DNA of 60,904 bases from Polyangiaceae bacterium (GTDB lineage: Bacteria > Myxococcota_A > Polyangia > Polyangiales > Polyangiaceae), in NCBI GenBank assembly GCA_013361525.1, contig JABFXY010000091.1, forward strand, positions 1 to 60,904, given 5' to 3'. This document shows positions 8,537 to 17,965 of this stretch, piece after piece. The first letter of the stretch is position 1; each line of letters starts with the position of its first letter. A program made the position numbers and the translations under genes. Below the pieces are notes generated by a model. It did no database searches, was not told the origin of the DNA, and saw nothing but the letters and a program-made list of their open reading frames with translations.

Positions 8537-9472
8537 CTAAGGCGGCGTTGCGCCAGGGGCGAGCCTCGCCTCGACGTACCCGTCGTCCGTCGGGGTGAGG
8601 CGCACGACTGCCACGAGTCCACCCAAATAGAGCGTCCCTTCCGCAGTCTTCACGAGCGAGCTGACGTGCTCGAACCGCGGGTCGAAGGTGTGAAGGACTT
8701 CGACCTTGCGAAGATCGCGAATGCGGACGACCCGTTTGGAGGTGGCGATGAAGATCGACCCGTCGGCGTCCACAAACGAGGCACGCGCTTGACCGGTGAT
8801 ATCGAGGCTTTTCTTTACTCGCCAAACTGGGCCGTCTGCCATTAAGACGCTGGCCCTTCCATGGTCGCCTCCGAGGTGCGCGAGCCCGGTGAGCACGACG
8901 AGGCCTCCTGCCAGCGGGATGATTCCATCGACGTTTTCGTCGAGCACCTGTTGGCGCAACGCACCAGTCTTTTCGTACCAGTACAGCCCACCGCCGAACT
9001 CCCCCGAGTTGTAGCCGACCAAAAACCCGCCAGCGACCTCCGCGAAGGTCCTCACGTCCTGATCGGGAGGGACGTAGTCGTCCGCCCCGCCGGAGCACCG
9101 CACGACCTCCCATTTGGGGACCGTGTGCGGCCGAAACGGAAGCCTCGGCGTCTTGGGGAACGAGAAAGGCTTCGTCGCCGCCGCTCGAACCCCGTCCGCT
9201 TCGAGCTCGACCGTCCACGAGCATGGATAGCCGCCGGCAGCGTAGTCCCATTCCGCGAGGGGCCAAGACGTCGTTGACCAGCGTCGTGGGTCGCCGTCGT
9301 TTTTTGCGCACTTGGCGGTAACTTCTCGAAGCATGCGTTCCAGCTCGTCGTCGGGAGCACGACCAGCGGGCGACGAAATCGTCGTGCCGGGTGTGATCGG
9401 CGCCGCACAACCTGCGAGGCTGAGCGCCGTCGAGACCGCCGCCGACAAAGCCCAATAGCGAACAGGCAACAT
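8537..9472 (-). CDS. Lipoprotein, beta-propeller-like, tandem paralogue 1
   Basis: A 311-aa protein with lipobox ending LAGC. The mature part has repeated short beta motifs (FVDADGSIFIATSKRVVRI, TAEGTLYLGGLVAVVRL), which resemble beta-propeller blades. The same arrangement and many of the same positions recur in the next gene upstream (shared features include DGSI, VATS/T-R, VRI-D, LTPT near the C-terminus), so the two are tandem paralogues 10 bases apart in one operon. Function unknown. Confidence 0.65.
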   Translation of the reverse strand: MLPVRYWALSAAVSTALSLAGCAAPITPGTTISSPAGRAPDDELERMLREVTAKCAKNDGDPRRWSTTSWPLAEWDYAAGGYPCSWTVELEADGVRAAATKPFSFPKTPRLPFRPHTVPKWEVVRCSGGADDYVPPDQDVRTFAEVAGGFLVGYNSGEFGGGLYWYEKTGALRQQVLDENVDGIIPLAGGLVVLTGLAHLGGDHGRASVLMADGPVWRVKKSLDITGQARASFVDADGSIFIATSKRVVRIRDLRKVEVLHTFDPRFEHVSSLVKTAEGTLYLGGLVAVVRLTPTDDGYVEARLAPGATPP

Positions 9473-9482
9473 AGAAGCGCTG

Positions 9483-10256
9483 TCAACGTGGTAGAGGCTG
9501 AGCGTCGGGCGGCACCAACCATCGCTCGACCATGTCGTTTTCCGTCGGGGTGAGGCGAACGACGAACGGCGAAGCGCCCACGAACACGGTGCCGTCGGGC
9601 ATCGTTACGATGGAGTTCGCGCCGTAAACGGTAGAGGCGAAACCATGGACGACCTCGAGCGGCCGGCGGTCGGTGATTCGCACGATGCGATCGCGCGTCG
9701 CAACCAAGATTGAGCCATCGGTCTCGGCACCGACCGCCCTCGGTGTTCCGGTCAGGTCCACCCTTCGCGTTGTCGGCCACCCCACACCGTCCAGGTGTAC
9801 GAAGAGCACCTCCCCGCGGTTCATCAGCCCGTCGGAGATCGCATCGTTACCGCTCCCAAACGCCGCTAGCCCGCCGGTGACCGGCATCATGTATGGGAGC
9901 TGAAGACGGGCATTGGCGGGATCGGCATGCGGCGCGGCGCGGACTTGTCCGTCGACGAGCGATAGCGTCCAAGCACAGTTCGCGTAGGGGCTCGGCATGA
10001 GCCCTTTGTCCTCGGTCGGCGGCAAATCAATCCATTGTGAAAGATCCGCGGGCACCTCGGCGCAGCGGCTCTTGTCTGGCGGCTCGGGCGGGATTGCCCC
10101 GTCGGCGTCTGCCGCGTTCTCGACTGCTTTTTGTGCTCCGGTGTCAGCTTCCGCTTCGGCTCGATGCGGCGTAGCCCGAGCTTCACCCGAGACCGCGGGC
10201 GAACAGGCCCACAACGCGGGAACCAGCGCGAAGACGGGAGAGCGCACACGGACCAT
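9483..10256 (-). CDS. Lipoprotein, beta-propeller-like, tandem paralogue 2
   Basis: A 257-aa protein. Start chosen at the ATG at 10256, which gives the signal peptide MVRVRSPVFALVPALWAC with a lipobox; longer forms lack a signal at the N-terminus. Contains TDGSILVATRDRIVRITD and MPDGTVFVGASPFVVRLTP, the same blade-like units as the downstream gene, to which it is clearly related. Upstream lies an AraC-gene remnant on the same strand. Confidence 0.65.
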   Translation of the reverse strand: MVRVRSPVFALVPALWACSPAVSGEARATPHRAEAEADTGAQKAVENAADADGAIPPEPPDKSRCAEVPADLSQWIDLPPTEDKGLMPSPYANCAWTLSLVDGQVRAAPHADPANARLQLPYMMPVTGGLAAFGSGNDAISDGLMNRGEVLFVHLDGVGWPTTRRVDLTGTPRAVGAETDGSILVATRDRIVRITDRRPLEVVHGFASTVYGANSIVTMPDGTVFVGASPFVVRLTPTENDMVERWLVPPDAQPLPR

Positions 10257-10299
10257 CGACACCGCGGCGCTCCTTTGGTTCCACGACCGACCACGCAGA

Positions 10300-10611
10300 T
10301 CAGGTCGGGCGCCTCGGGGATCGCGGCCGACCTTCAGGAGAACGCGACGACGCGGACGGGCTGCCAAGTCCATGGCCAACGAACGCGCCCGGCGTCAGGC
10401 CGACGATTCGTTTGAAATGCCGATGCAGAAGGCTCTGATCATAAAAGCCGACGCTCGCGGCTACCTCGGCTTGTGGAAGCCCGCGCGCGAGCGGGCTCTG
10501 TGCCAGCGTCACGCGGCGATGCGTGACGTACGCGTGCGGCGGCAGCCCCACTTGCTCACGAAATGCGCGACAACGTGAAATCGGCGAAGGCGTCCGTGAT
10601 CCCGTTGTCAT
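10300..10611 (-). pseudogene. Remnant of an AraC-family regulator (HTH domain only)
   Basis: About 60 residues (FREQVGLPPHAYVTHRRVT and then AEVAASVGFYDQSLLHRHFK, ending VGLTPGAF) match the C-terminal HTH half of AraC regulators. The entire N-terminal ligand domain and the first part of the HTH are missing, and the sequence in front is not AraC-like. It is a decayed fragment rather than a working regulator. Confidence 0.6.
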
Positions 10612-10683
10612 GGGTTTCTCGAGGGGGCTGCCCGCAGGTCCGCTCGAAACTGCATGGTACGTGGTTTGCTATCCCGCGCCGGA

Positions 10684-11154
10684 ATGACGAAGAGCATAGC
10701 GTCGCTACTACTGCTCGCTCCATCGGTCGCCCTCCTAGTCGAGAGCGCGGGGTGCGCGTGCACCCTGGTACTCGTCTATAGCGGTACGGAAACGACGCTG
10801 GTCATCGCGCAAGACGCGGCGTCGCTCGACGGTGCCGGCGTCCGTGCTTGTTTGGATGACGATTGCGTCACAGCGGACCTCGTGACCCAAGGAGGAGCGA
10901 TCTTCTGTGATGGCGAGCGGAGCTCACCCCCATTCATCCAGTGCTTCGGTGAAGAGAGGGCAGAGGGTTTGTCGCTTCAAGTCTCGCTGCTTATCCCCGA
11001 CGGCGCAGCCGAGGACGGTGACTTCTACGAATTCTCCGTTACCGCGCCGGGCAACCCGGGTGAGGTCCTGGCGGAGCGCGAAGGAGCTGTCGAGTACGAG
11101 ACCTCGGAGCCGAACGGGACCTTCTGCGGCACGGTGTCGAACGCGAAGCTTTGA
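10684..11154 (+). CDS. Putative lipoprotein, function unknown
   Basis: A 156-aa protein beginning MTKSIASLLLLAPSVA with a lipobox ending ESAGC. The ATG at 10684 is preferred over one ten codons earlier because it places the signal at the N-terminus. The mature domain has six further Cys and is predicted beta-rich (Ig-like length). Convergent with the signal-peptidase-like gene, 27 bases between stops. Confidence 0.6.
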   Translation: MTKSIASLLLLAPSVALLVESAGCACTLVLVYSGTETTLVIAQDAASLDGAGVRACLDDDCVTADLVTQGGAIFCDGERSSPPFIQCFGEERAEGLSLQVSLLIPDGAAEDGDFYEFSVTAPGNPGEVLAEREGAVEYETSEPNGTFCGTVSNAKL

Positions 11155-11181
11155 GGGCAGGTGCCCTATGCGCGGTCGTTG

Positions 11182-12546
11182 CTATTTACGACGTCGAGGC
11201 GGGGTAGCGTCCGCCACGCTCGGTCTGGTCGAGAGGCATCGAGCCAGCGACTCAGCGAGCGACGCACGCGAGGGCTCGGTGAGCACGGGGGCACCGTGCA
11301 GCGCCAAAAGCCAACGCTGCGGAGCGCGCGCGAGCGAATCGAAAAAGACGAAGCTGGCCTTGCCAATGAACAGATCGAGCGGCAGCCCGCCTCCAGCTCC
11401 GTCATTCCACATCCGTGAATCGTGGCTACTGTACCGATTGTCGCCTAATACGTAGACCTCCTTCGGCGGAACGATGAACGGCGCCGAACGATCGCCCTCG
11501 TGGATCAGCACGGTATAAGCCCGGTCGCCGAGAAACTCGACAAACAGCTCTTCCGCTGGCTCACCCTGATAGCGACCCACGCGGCAGCGCGGCACTGGCC
11601 AACCATTGATCGAAGGCTGGCCGTCCACCACCTCTACGGTGTCGCCGGGCAGGCCGATGATCCGGTGCACGAAAGCTTGGCGCGTGTTCGCGGGGAACCA
11701 ATACGCGAGAATGTCGCCATAGCGAGCTTGTTTATCCGTCTTGTCGACGAAGAACTGTTCCTCGCGCAGCAGCGTCGGCGTCATCGACCCCGACGGCATC
11801 TTGAAAGCTTCCAAGAAAGACTCGCGCAATCGGAGTGCGGCGGCGACGGGATCGGGTCCGGAGGCGCTCAGGCGGACGACGATATCGTTCCCCTCCACTT
11901 CCACATTCGGCTCGATAAGCGGCTTGACGGCCTTCGTCGTCGTCTCCCACCAGGCCTTCGCCGAAGCAGCTTCACCGGCGGCGAGTCGCCCGCGAATCTC
12001 GAACGCCCCCTGCGTGTGGCGGACCGTGAGGCGCTTGTCGGCTTCCTCGATGACGACCGCGATGCTCTCCGCGTCCATGGCACGGAAGGCCTCGACGAGT
12101 GCTTTGGGCGGACCTGCCGGAGTGGCACCGACTCGGGCGCGGACGACGCCGTCGGCGGGCTCGGCGAATACCAGGCCAAAGCCCCCCAGCAGGCATTCGG
12201 CGTGGGCCTTCGAGACCTTGCCGACGACTTCGACCAAAAGCTCCTCGGCCGAAGCGAACGCGCCACGTATCTCCTCGATGGATCCGGGCGGCGCGCCACA
12301 TGCGCGTAGCTGGGCATCGATGCCGAACAGCTCCGAATTGGCTGCGACGCGAATGCGGCCGAGGATCCGGCTTTCCTTCGGCGCATCGCGCACGAACGCG
12401 TCCAGCGAGCCCGGTTCGGCGCCGGGTGAAGTTGTCGCGCTGGCCGCGACGTCGACGACAAGGGCGGAGCTCGCGGCCGATTCGACGCCGGGCGCGTTGG
12501 AGCAAGCGGCGAGAATAAAGAGAAGAGGTGCGACACCCGATCGCAT
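11182..12546 (-). CDS. Lipoprotein with C-terminal signal peptidase I (S26) domain
   Basis: A 454-aa protein. Signal and lipobox ILAAC are followed by about 220 residues of a domain I do not recognise, then an S26 domain: MPSGSMTPTL with nucleophile Ser254, RYGDILAYWFP, HRIIGLPGD, and VYVLGDNRYSSHDSR. Bacterial signal peptidase I uses a Lys as general base in KRxxGLPGD; here that position is His294, 40 residues after the Ser, as in B. subtilis SipS (43/83). A Ser-His pair occurs in the ER/archaeal type. Start at 12546 chosen because AAGGA lies seven bases upstream. The usual N-terminal membrane anchor is replaced by the lipobox. Activity is uncertain. Confidence 0.75.
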   Translation of the reverse strand: MRSGVAPLLFILAACSNAPGVESAASSALVVDVAASATTSPGAEPGSLDAFVRDAPKESRILGRIRVAANSELFGIDAQLRACGAPPGSIEEIRGAFASAEELLVEVVGKVSKAHAECLLGGFGLVFAEPADGVVRARVGATPAGPPKALVEAFRAMDAESIAVVIEEADKRLTVRHTQGAFEIRGRLAAGEAASAKAWWETTTKAVKPLIEPNVEVEGNDIVVRLSASGPDPVAAALRLRESFLEAFKMPSGSMTPTLLREEQFFVDKTDKQARYGDILAYWFPANTRQAFVHRIIGLPGDTVEVVDGQPSINGWPVPRCRVGRYQGEPAEELFVEFLGDRAYTVLIHEGDRSAPFIVPPKEVYVLGDNRYSSHDSRMWNDGAGGGLPLDLFIGKASFVFFDSLARAPQRWLLALHGAPVLTEPSRASLAESLARCLSTRPSVADATPPRRRK

Positions 12547-12669
12547 AGAGGACATCCTTGGAGTATTCGTCGATTCGGTCACGAAGGCGGCTCGAACTCG
12601 CCTCATCCTCAGAGTCCGGCGAATCGCCTAGGATGTCGAAAATATGCAAGTCCCCCGTCTTCCAGCGCG

Positions 12670-13008
12670 GTGCGTATCCTTGTTGTCGTCCTTACGCTCG
12701 TCGCTTGCGGCGACGATACTAGCTCGACGGGCGCCCAGGGCGGCGGCGGCGCACCGACGACGTCGTCCTCGGGAGCGGGCGGCTCGGGCGGCGCCGGTGG
12801 AGCGGGCGACTCGGGGGGCTCGGGTGGCTCGGCGGGGTCGATCGGCGGCGGCCCGACTTGTTGGGAGTGCTGCTGTTTCGACGGCGAGGCTCAAGACTGC
12901 ATCCAGCCGCTCGCGGTCCCGCCGACCGACACCTGCATGCTGGAGTGCGACCCGTGCGAGAATCCGGCCATCGAGCCCGAGTGCATCCCCGCCGAGTGCC
13001 AGGGCTGA
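12670..13008 (+). CDS. Small Cys-rich lipoprotein with Gly-rich linker
   Basis: A 112-aa protein with GTG start, short signal peptide and lipobox ending LVAC, then a Gly/Ser linker of about 45 residues and a 45-residue Cys-rich module (WECCCFDG, CMLECDPCENP, IPAEC; ten Cys). Exported, disulfide-rich, function unknown. It is divergent from the signal-peptidase-like lipoprotein gene. Confidence 0.6.
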   Translation: MRILVVVLTLVACGDDTSSTGAQGGGGAPTTSSSGAGGSGGAGGAGDSGGSGGSAGSIGGGPTCWECCCFDGEAQDCIQPLAVPPTDTCMLECDPCENPAIEPECIPAECQG

Positions 13009-13123
13009 GTCGGGGCCGGGAGTCGTCTTGCGTATCGCTCGACGGCTCTCGCTTACGCCCTAGCTCCTATCGTTCGGTCCCTCCAGGGCGGGTTTTCGCT
13101 TCGATCGACGTCGTTTTTGATCG

Positions 13124-13897
13124 TCAAGTCTTCTTCTTGCGAAGCCGCAGGGACTTCCGCACTGCCTGCGCGTTCGCGACCGCCTGCGCGTCGTCACACT
13201 GGTACTCCGCCATGACCCAGCATTTGTCGGTGAACACGTTGCCGACGAGGGTGATGCATCCTTGACGACTGTGCGCGCGCCCCACGTCGTAGGAGTACCG
13301 AAGCGACTTCTCCGTATGCTCGATCCGCTCGTTCTGGGCGTGCCGGGAACGCGTCTGCTGGTTGCGGGCAAGCGCCTCCTCCTTGGAGATCTTCCCGGAC
13401 GCGCCGAAAAGAAAGTGCAGACGCATCGTCAGCCCTTCGCGCCACAGCACGAGCGCACCATCCTCTTCGCGCAGATAGAAATAGGCCGGAAGATCGCACA
13501 GCCACGGCGCGGGGAGCTTCAGGGCGTCGCGCACGATCGGGAACTTGGGCGGAGGTGGGTCGTGGGGCACATGGACCGATTCCTCCATGTGCCCCTCGAC
13601 CTCTTGGAACGTTTGCTCGCCGCGCAGTCGCTCCCACGCCGTGTTGCACGGGTTGTGAAGATAGGGAATCACATCCGGGTGTCGACGCGCGATTTCGTCG
13701 AGCTGAAACATGGCCATATTGCTCGGATCGTTGACGTACTCTTCAGTATCCGCGCCGGAAAAGAACCGCCAGCCGGAGTCTACGTCCTCTGCGGGGCCTT
13801 CCCGATACATCCAGCCGATGGACACGTCAGGATCCGTCATCAAACGCTTCGTCGCAATCGCGTAGCCGGTGACGAACGGCAGGAGATGCGCAGTCAT
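13124..13897 (-). CDS. DUF2185 (Imm33-like) domain protein
   Basis: A 257-aa cytoplasmic protein. Residues about 5-100 carry the DUF2185/Imm33 pattern: VSIGWMYREGP, DVDSGWRFFSGADTEEYV and a helical region around ARRHPDVIPYLHNP. This fold is found in immunity proteins of polymorphic toxin systems and in stand-alone proteins. The remaining 150 residues are unassigned and end in a Lys/Arg-rich tail. No toxin gene is adjacent, so an immunity role is not supported by context. A slightly earlier ATG at 13915 is possible. Confidence 0.65.
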   Translation of the reverse strand: MTAHLLPFVTGYAIATKRLMTDPDVSIGWMYREGPAEDVDSGWRFFSGADTEEYVNDPSNMAMFQLDEIARRHPDVIPYLHNPCNTAWERLRGEQTFQEVEGHMEESVHVPHDPPPPKFPIVRDALKLPAPWLCDLPAYFYLREEDGALVLWREGLTMRLHFLFGASGKISKEEALARNQQTRSRHAQNERIEHTEKSLRYSYDVGRAHSRQGCITLVGNVFTDKCWVMAEYQCDDAQAVANAQAVRKSLRLRKKKT

Positions 13898-14086
13898 CTT
13901 CCGAGCGTACCTCATTGAAACCGCCCATGAAAGCGCACCATTCAACGGACGAGCGTGTCGCGTCGTCGGACGCAGCGATGAACGAGGGACTGCAAAGAGA
14001 CGACTCCCGGAACGATTCGTACGATGCAGATGTGAATGGCAATGTGCGTGCCTTCCTGAAGCGCACGCCGCCCGACCCGAGAGCGG

Positions 14087-14740
14087 TCAGCCGGGGAACA
14101 CGATGGCGCCGGTCACGTCCACATCGACGGAGCATGTGCAGCCGCCCGGCGGGCACTCTTCGACTCCCTCAGGCAGATCCGTGCCCCAAGCCCAGTTGCC
14201 CTTGCCTTGGATCGCGCCGTTCTCCACGCGAATCTGAAGGGTCGCGTCGAAGAGAGAGTGTCCCTGCGCTGCAGAGAGAATGACCCGCGCCTCGCAGGTC
14301 CCAGCGACCTCCGTCCCATCGAGCACGCCCATGTTGTGCAAAATGGCGTTGCCGCCCTTGTCGATGGTCTGGCCGAGCCACGTGGGCTGCTGTCTCTCGC
14401 CCGGAAACAGGTTTCGCACGAACGGGTCGGGGTTCGCCGGGTAAGGCCCGACTTCGAGCATGTAATCCGGAAAGCTCCCCTGGTCGCAGACGCTCGGGTC
14501 CGTGGCCCGCTTTGTGAGGGGCGCGCTGCGCGTGATTTTCATGGTCCAATGGCCTGACAGATCGCAGGCCAACCGCGGTTTGCGCGCGGGCGTCTGCGCG
14601 GTGCCGGCGCTCACGCTCCTGCTCGCCGATGGCGGCAGGGTCTCGGCGGTCGAGCTCGGCGCTGCCGGTTGCGGGAGCGCGGGCTCAGGCTCGCGGGTGC
14701 AGCTCGACGCAAGAATCAGCAAAAGACCGAACCGTCTCAC
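14087..14740 (-). CDS. Lipoprotein, function unknown
   Basis: A 217-aa protein with signal peptide and lipobox ending LASSC, then a Pro/Ser/Ala-rich tether to about residue 55 and a beta-rich domain containing CDLSGHWTMKI, a lipocalin-like opening, with six Cys. The C-terminus has a Cys-rich PPGGCTCSVDVDV. Likely a periplasmic or surface lipoprotein. Confidence 0.6.
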   Translation of the reverse strand: MRRFGLLLILASSCTREPEPALPQPAAPSSTAETLPPSASRSVSAGTAQTPARKPRLACDLSGHWTMKITRSAPLTKRATDPSVCDQGSFPDYMLEVGPYPANPDPFVRNLFPGERQQPTWLGQTIDKGGNAILHNMGVLDGTEVAGTCEARVILSAAQGHSLFDATLQIRVENGAIQGKGNWAWGTDLPEGVEECPPGGCTCSVDVDVTGAIVFPG

Positions 14741-14913
14741 GGCTCTCTAAATGCTTCGCCCTACGCGCAGATTCCCTCCTTGCGCGACGTACCGGATGCG
14801 CGATGGCGCAGTCGCGAGAAACCTCCGGTCTGGGCGGCGCGCGCCGCCACCCCTCAGAGCCGGAAGCGGCCGCCATCGGCAGGGGCGGCGCCAACCGCGC
14901 CCGACGCTCGAGA

Positions 14914-16176
14914 TCAGTCCTTCTTGGCTGCAGCCGGTCCTGGGTGATCGAAGCCAGCTCCCAGCGTCTGCTCCGCCTCGCGCCGGACCGTCTCTACGAT
15001 GCGAGGGAACTCGTCACTGCTTACGTGCCGGCTCGACGCATCAGCGAACGGGAACGCCTTGGGAGCCCAGCTCCCGACGTCGAACTCGACAGTCGCAAGA
15101 TCTTCAATCGCGACATCGCCGATTCGCTGGGGCACCTCGAGCGGCAATGCCACGCTCTGTCCGCAGACCTCCGCAAGCTCCCGGTCTGCTTGTAGACCCG
15201 CATCCTCGCGCCGCCACGGTTGTACCGAGGCGCTCAAATCATAGTTGCGCTTGGTGACGAGCGTCCAATCCGGGACGATCTTGCGCGAATCCCACCAGCG
15301 CCCATCGAGCGACTTCATCGTGCGCCGTCCCAGCTCGGAGGACACCGGTACGAGGCGCTGAACACTCCGGTCGAGCCAGGCAGCCATGTAATCGTCCCAC
15401 TCAGCTCGCGTGCGGCCGCGCCGGTCCCGGAGGATGCCGCCGGCGATGCGCAACCCGAATGCGTTCGAATAGAGATCCTCGGGTGAAAAGGCGGACACCT
15501 TCTCCGGGAAACCCGAAACACTCTCATAGCCGTACCACGTCGCGATCTCGTGCCATATCGACATCTGATAGGCCGACCATTGAGCAAGAGCCACGGCAAC
15601 CTCCCAGGGGCCGAGGCGGTCGATGAGCTCGGGGGGAATCGGCTTCAGCACGACGCGCCGCCTCGCGCCGTCGCCTTCCACGACGACCGGCTTCGGGCCC
15701 CACATGTCGAGCACGATCCGCGTCGCGAGGTAGAGCGTCAGGTCGGCGTTGTCACGCACGTGAGCGATATCGACGAAGCCACCGCGACAGGTGTAAACGA
15801 GACCGTTCTTCTCGAGCGTGACGACGCGACTGATGTCTTGATTGAGCGTCAAGAAGCCATTGTCGTACTCATGTCTGCCCAATTCCTCCACGCCGAGGAT
15901 GTTGCCCACCGTGTATCCCGGGACTTCGACGCCACCGAGCTTGGTCCGCAGATCCATACCGAACGCGCAACAAGGGCGGACGCGGTGCGGCGCGGGCAGC
16001 TTGGGGACCTGCGACGGATCCCCGGTTTCCTCCACCGGTCCGTCGTCCCCTAGAGCGGTAGCGACCAGCTTCTCGCTCACGTGCGGATTTCCGTCCTCCC
16101 AAGTCGAGCCGACACAGCCCGCAAGCCAGACAGCAGCAGTCGCCAACCTGGCGCGCTTCGAGCGATTCGAAGTCAT
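14914..16176 (-). CDS. DUF4056-like lipoprotein
   Basis: A 420-aa protein with signal and lipobox ending WLAGC. The mature part opens with RVRPCCAFGMDLR and contains NNILG-like and HEYDNGF segments, a long helical middle and HEIATWYGYESVSGF near residue 200, features I associate with the DUF4056 family. The His-Glu pair could bind metal, but no enzyme activity is known to me. ATG 16176 is chosen over an upstream start because it begins the signal peptide. Confidence 0.65.
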   Translation of the reverse strand: MTSNRSKRARLATAAVWLAGCVGSTWEDGNPHVSEKLVATALGDDGPVEETGDPSQVPKLPAPHRVRPCCAFGMDLRTKLGGVEVPGYTVGNILGVEELGRHEYDNGFLTLNQDISRVVTLEKNGLVYTCRGGFVDIAHVRDNADLTLYLATRIVLDMWGPKPVVVEGDGARRRVVLKPIPPELIDRLGPWEVAVALAQWSAYQMSIWHEIATWYGYESVSGFPEKVSAFSPEDLYSNAFGLRIAGGILRDRRGRTRAEWDDYMAAWLDRSVQRLVPVSSELGRRTMKSLDGRWWDSRKIVPDWTLVTKRNYDLSASVQPWRREDAGLQADRELAEVCGQSVALPLEVPQRIGDVAIEDLATVEFDVGSWAPKAFPFADASSRHVSSDEFPRIVETVRREAEQTLGAGFDHPGPAAAKKD

Positions 16177-16320
16177 AGGTTCATGCTGATGCGGCTGCAC
16201 CCCCGCGCGCAACGAGTCGAGCGACTGGTGGACGACGATGACAGAAGATCGCCCCGGCGTCGGGTATACATGCCGTGCATCGGCACAGGGTGGCTCGCTC
16301 GGGCCTTCCGGACCGTCGTC

Positions 16321-16810
16321 TGAGCGGCAGTGTTACGGGCTTGCTGCTGGCGGAAGTGCCCTGCCCCCTGCGATGGGCCCGACTGCGATCCGCCGTGCGA
16401 AGGCGCTGCGTGTGACCCGCGGTGACCAACCTTGCATTAGGCTCTTCGAATGCCAGCCGGTCTACCCGGAAGGCGGTGCATCCAATGAATGGGTATATAC
16501 CGGTCTCGGGAGCTGTGGATACGATTGCGCCCCTGGCTCGTGCGACGAAGGCGATCGAGAGGTAACCGTCTGCCCGGACGGCGCCATTTGCTATGAAACG
16601 TATTTTGTCGATGACCCGTGCACGTTTCACATTCTGTGCGCGGAAACATCGGCCCCGCGAGACGTCTGCAATCTCAACGTCGAAGACCGCTGCGTTTACC
16701 CCGGCGCGACCTGCATCGTCCCCGACACGTGCGGGGACATCACCTATGAGTGTGTCGCTGCCCGAGACGGGCGTCATTGGGAGCTCATCGACGACGAGTG
16801 TGGGGGCTGA
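16321..16810 (+). pseudogene. Cys-rich secreted protein gene with an apparent frameshift
   Basis: From about 16427 to the stop at 16810 one frame encodes a Cys-rich module (CIRLFECQP, SCGYDCAPGSC, DVCNLNVEDRC, IVPDTC; more than fifteen Cys). Just upstream a different frame holds equally Cys-rich sequence (CPAPCDGPDCDPPCEGAAC) that ends at a stop at 16423-16425. Joining the two needs a +1 shift near 16424. No signal peptide can be found in either frame. Decay or a sequence error are both possible. Confidence 0.45.
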
Positions 16811-17035
16811 TCCATTGCCGCGGACCAGCGGTCACGCTGCCCACGTGAGCGCGCCCACCGACACGGCGCAGTTCTGCAGCGCCAGCGTGGGGCGGCGAGC
16901 GATCGTCGCGATCGCGGACGTTCCGCGCCCTCGACCTCGTTACCTCTCGTGGCGCCTTCCAAACCCGTTTAGGATGTCCTCTTGTCGTGCGATCGCCGCG
17001 CGGCAACACCCCTCGCGGAGGCTTCGAACCACGAC

Positions 17036-17500
17036 ATGACGGCTGAGCAGCTGCGCATCAATCCCGGCCCGCGGACGCCCATCCACGCCAAGCACTACGG
17101 CAAGTTCAGCGTGGACGTGTACCTCCTCCCGCTCCATCGCATCGTCGTCTACGAGATGGAGGGATACATCACGGTCGATTACATCGAGCAGTACATCGAC
17201 GACCTGCTCGCGGTCGCCGAGGCGAAGAAGCCGATCGGGATGATTGCCGATCCCCGCAAGATGAAGGTCCTGAGCCCCGAGTTTCAAAAGGCGGTTCAGG
17301 ACCGTTTCTGGCCGGGCATCGCCAAGCTCGGCGTCAAGAAGAACCCCGGCATCGTGCCGCCGGCAGCCGTCGCGCAGTCGAGTGTGAAGCGGATGGTTTC
17401 GACGATGGGCCAGACCATCAAGCTGCCCGGTGGGCAAAAGATGGAGATCGCACTGCTCGAGAGCCTCGAAGAGTGCATCGAGTGGATCACGCTCGGCTGA
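17036..17500 (+). CDS. Soluble protein, function unknown (STAS-like fold possible)
   Basis: A 154-aa protein starting at ATG 17036. It opens with a Tyr-rich beta segment (VYLLPLHRIVVYEMEGYI), then a helix, a KPIGMIADPRKMK strand-loop and an amphipathic C-terminus, an alternation that resembles STAS/SpoIIAA-like domains. No signal peptide. The 225 bases upstream contain no gene I can support. It converges on the DUF2809 gene. Confidence 0.6.
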   Translation: MTAEQLRINPGPRTPIHAKHYGKFSVDVYLLPLHRIVVYEMEGYITVDYIEQYIDDLLAVAEAKKPIGMIADPRKMKVLSPEFQKAVQDRFWPGIAKLGVKKNPGIVPPAAVAQSSVKRMVSTMGQTIKLPGGQKMEIALLESLEECIEWITLG

Positions 17501-17503
17501 GCT

Positions 17504-17911
17504 TTAGCCGGGTGCTCGGCGCTCGAGGTGGCCGCGCGCGGCCCGATCGACGACCGCCGCCACGGCAACCCCGAGCGCGTACGCCGCGAGGTCGCGCGGA
17601 TCGAAGCCACTGCCGAGCACCCAATGCCCCGGCGCGGAGCGCCGTACCGCGTCCAATCCCGGTGTGTGCACGAGCTGGCTGAGCTCGACCGCGAAGCAAA
17701 TCGCAACGGCGGCGAGAGACCTCGTGACGGGGGGGAGCTGTGGTCCCAGCGCGGCGACCCACCACGCGATCATCATCGCCCACAGCGCGTCGCCCATGAC
17801 GTCGCGGACCGACGGCGGAAGAAACGTTCCCCCGAGGTGGACTGCGAGGCCAACCCCGATGGTGACGAGCGCGGCGGCGACGTAGAGCGCCCGCATGTGG
17901 GCATTCTTCAT
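17504..17911 (-). CDS. DUF2809 family membrane protein
   Basis: A 135-aa integral membrane protein with four predicted helices. It shows the DUF2809 pattern: VRDVMGDALWAMMIAW, FAVELSQLVHTPGLDAVR and GFDPRDLAAYALGV. Function of the family is not known. Three bases separate its stop from that of the convergent upstream gene. Confidence 0.75.
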   Translation of the reverse strand: MKNAHMRALYVAAALVTIGVGLAVHLGGTFLPPSVRDVMGDALWAMMIAWWVAALGPQLPPVTRSLAAVAICFAVELSQLVHTPGLDAVRRSAPGHWVLGSGFDPRDLAAYALGVAVAAVVDRAARGHLERRAPG

Positions 17912-17965
17912 TCGATTGTCACACGCGACCCGCGCGCCCGCCTCGGCCTCCGTGCTTCCGGCCCG

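Noticed and set aside
13124..13897. DUF2185 protein as an immunity factor of a toxin system
   Set aside because: No toxin-like, secretion or RHS-toxin gene is adjacent; the domain also occurs in stand-alone proteins.
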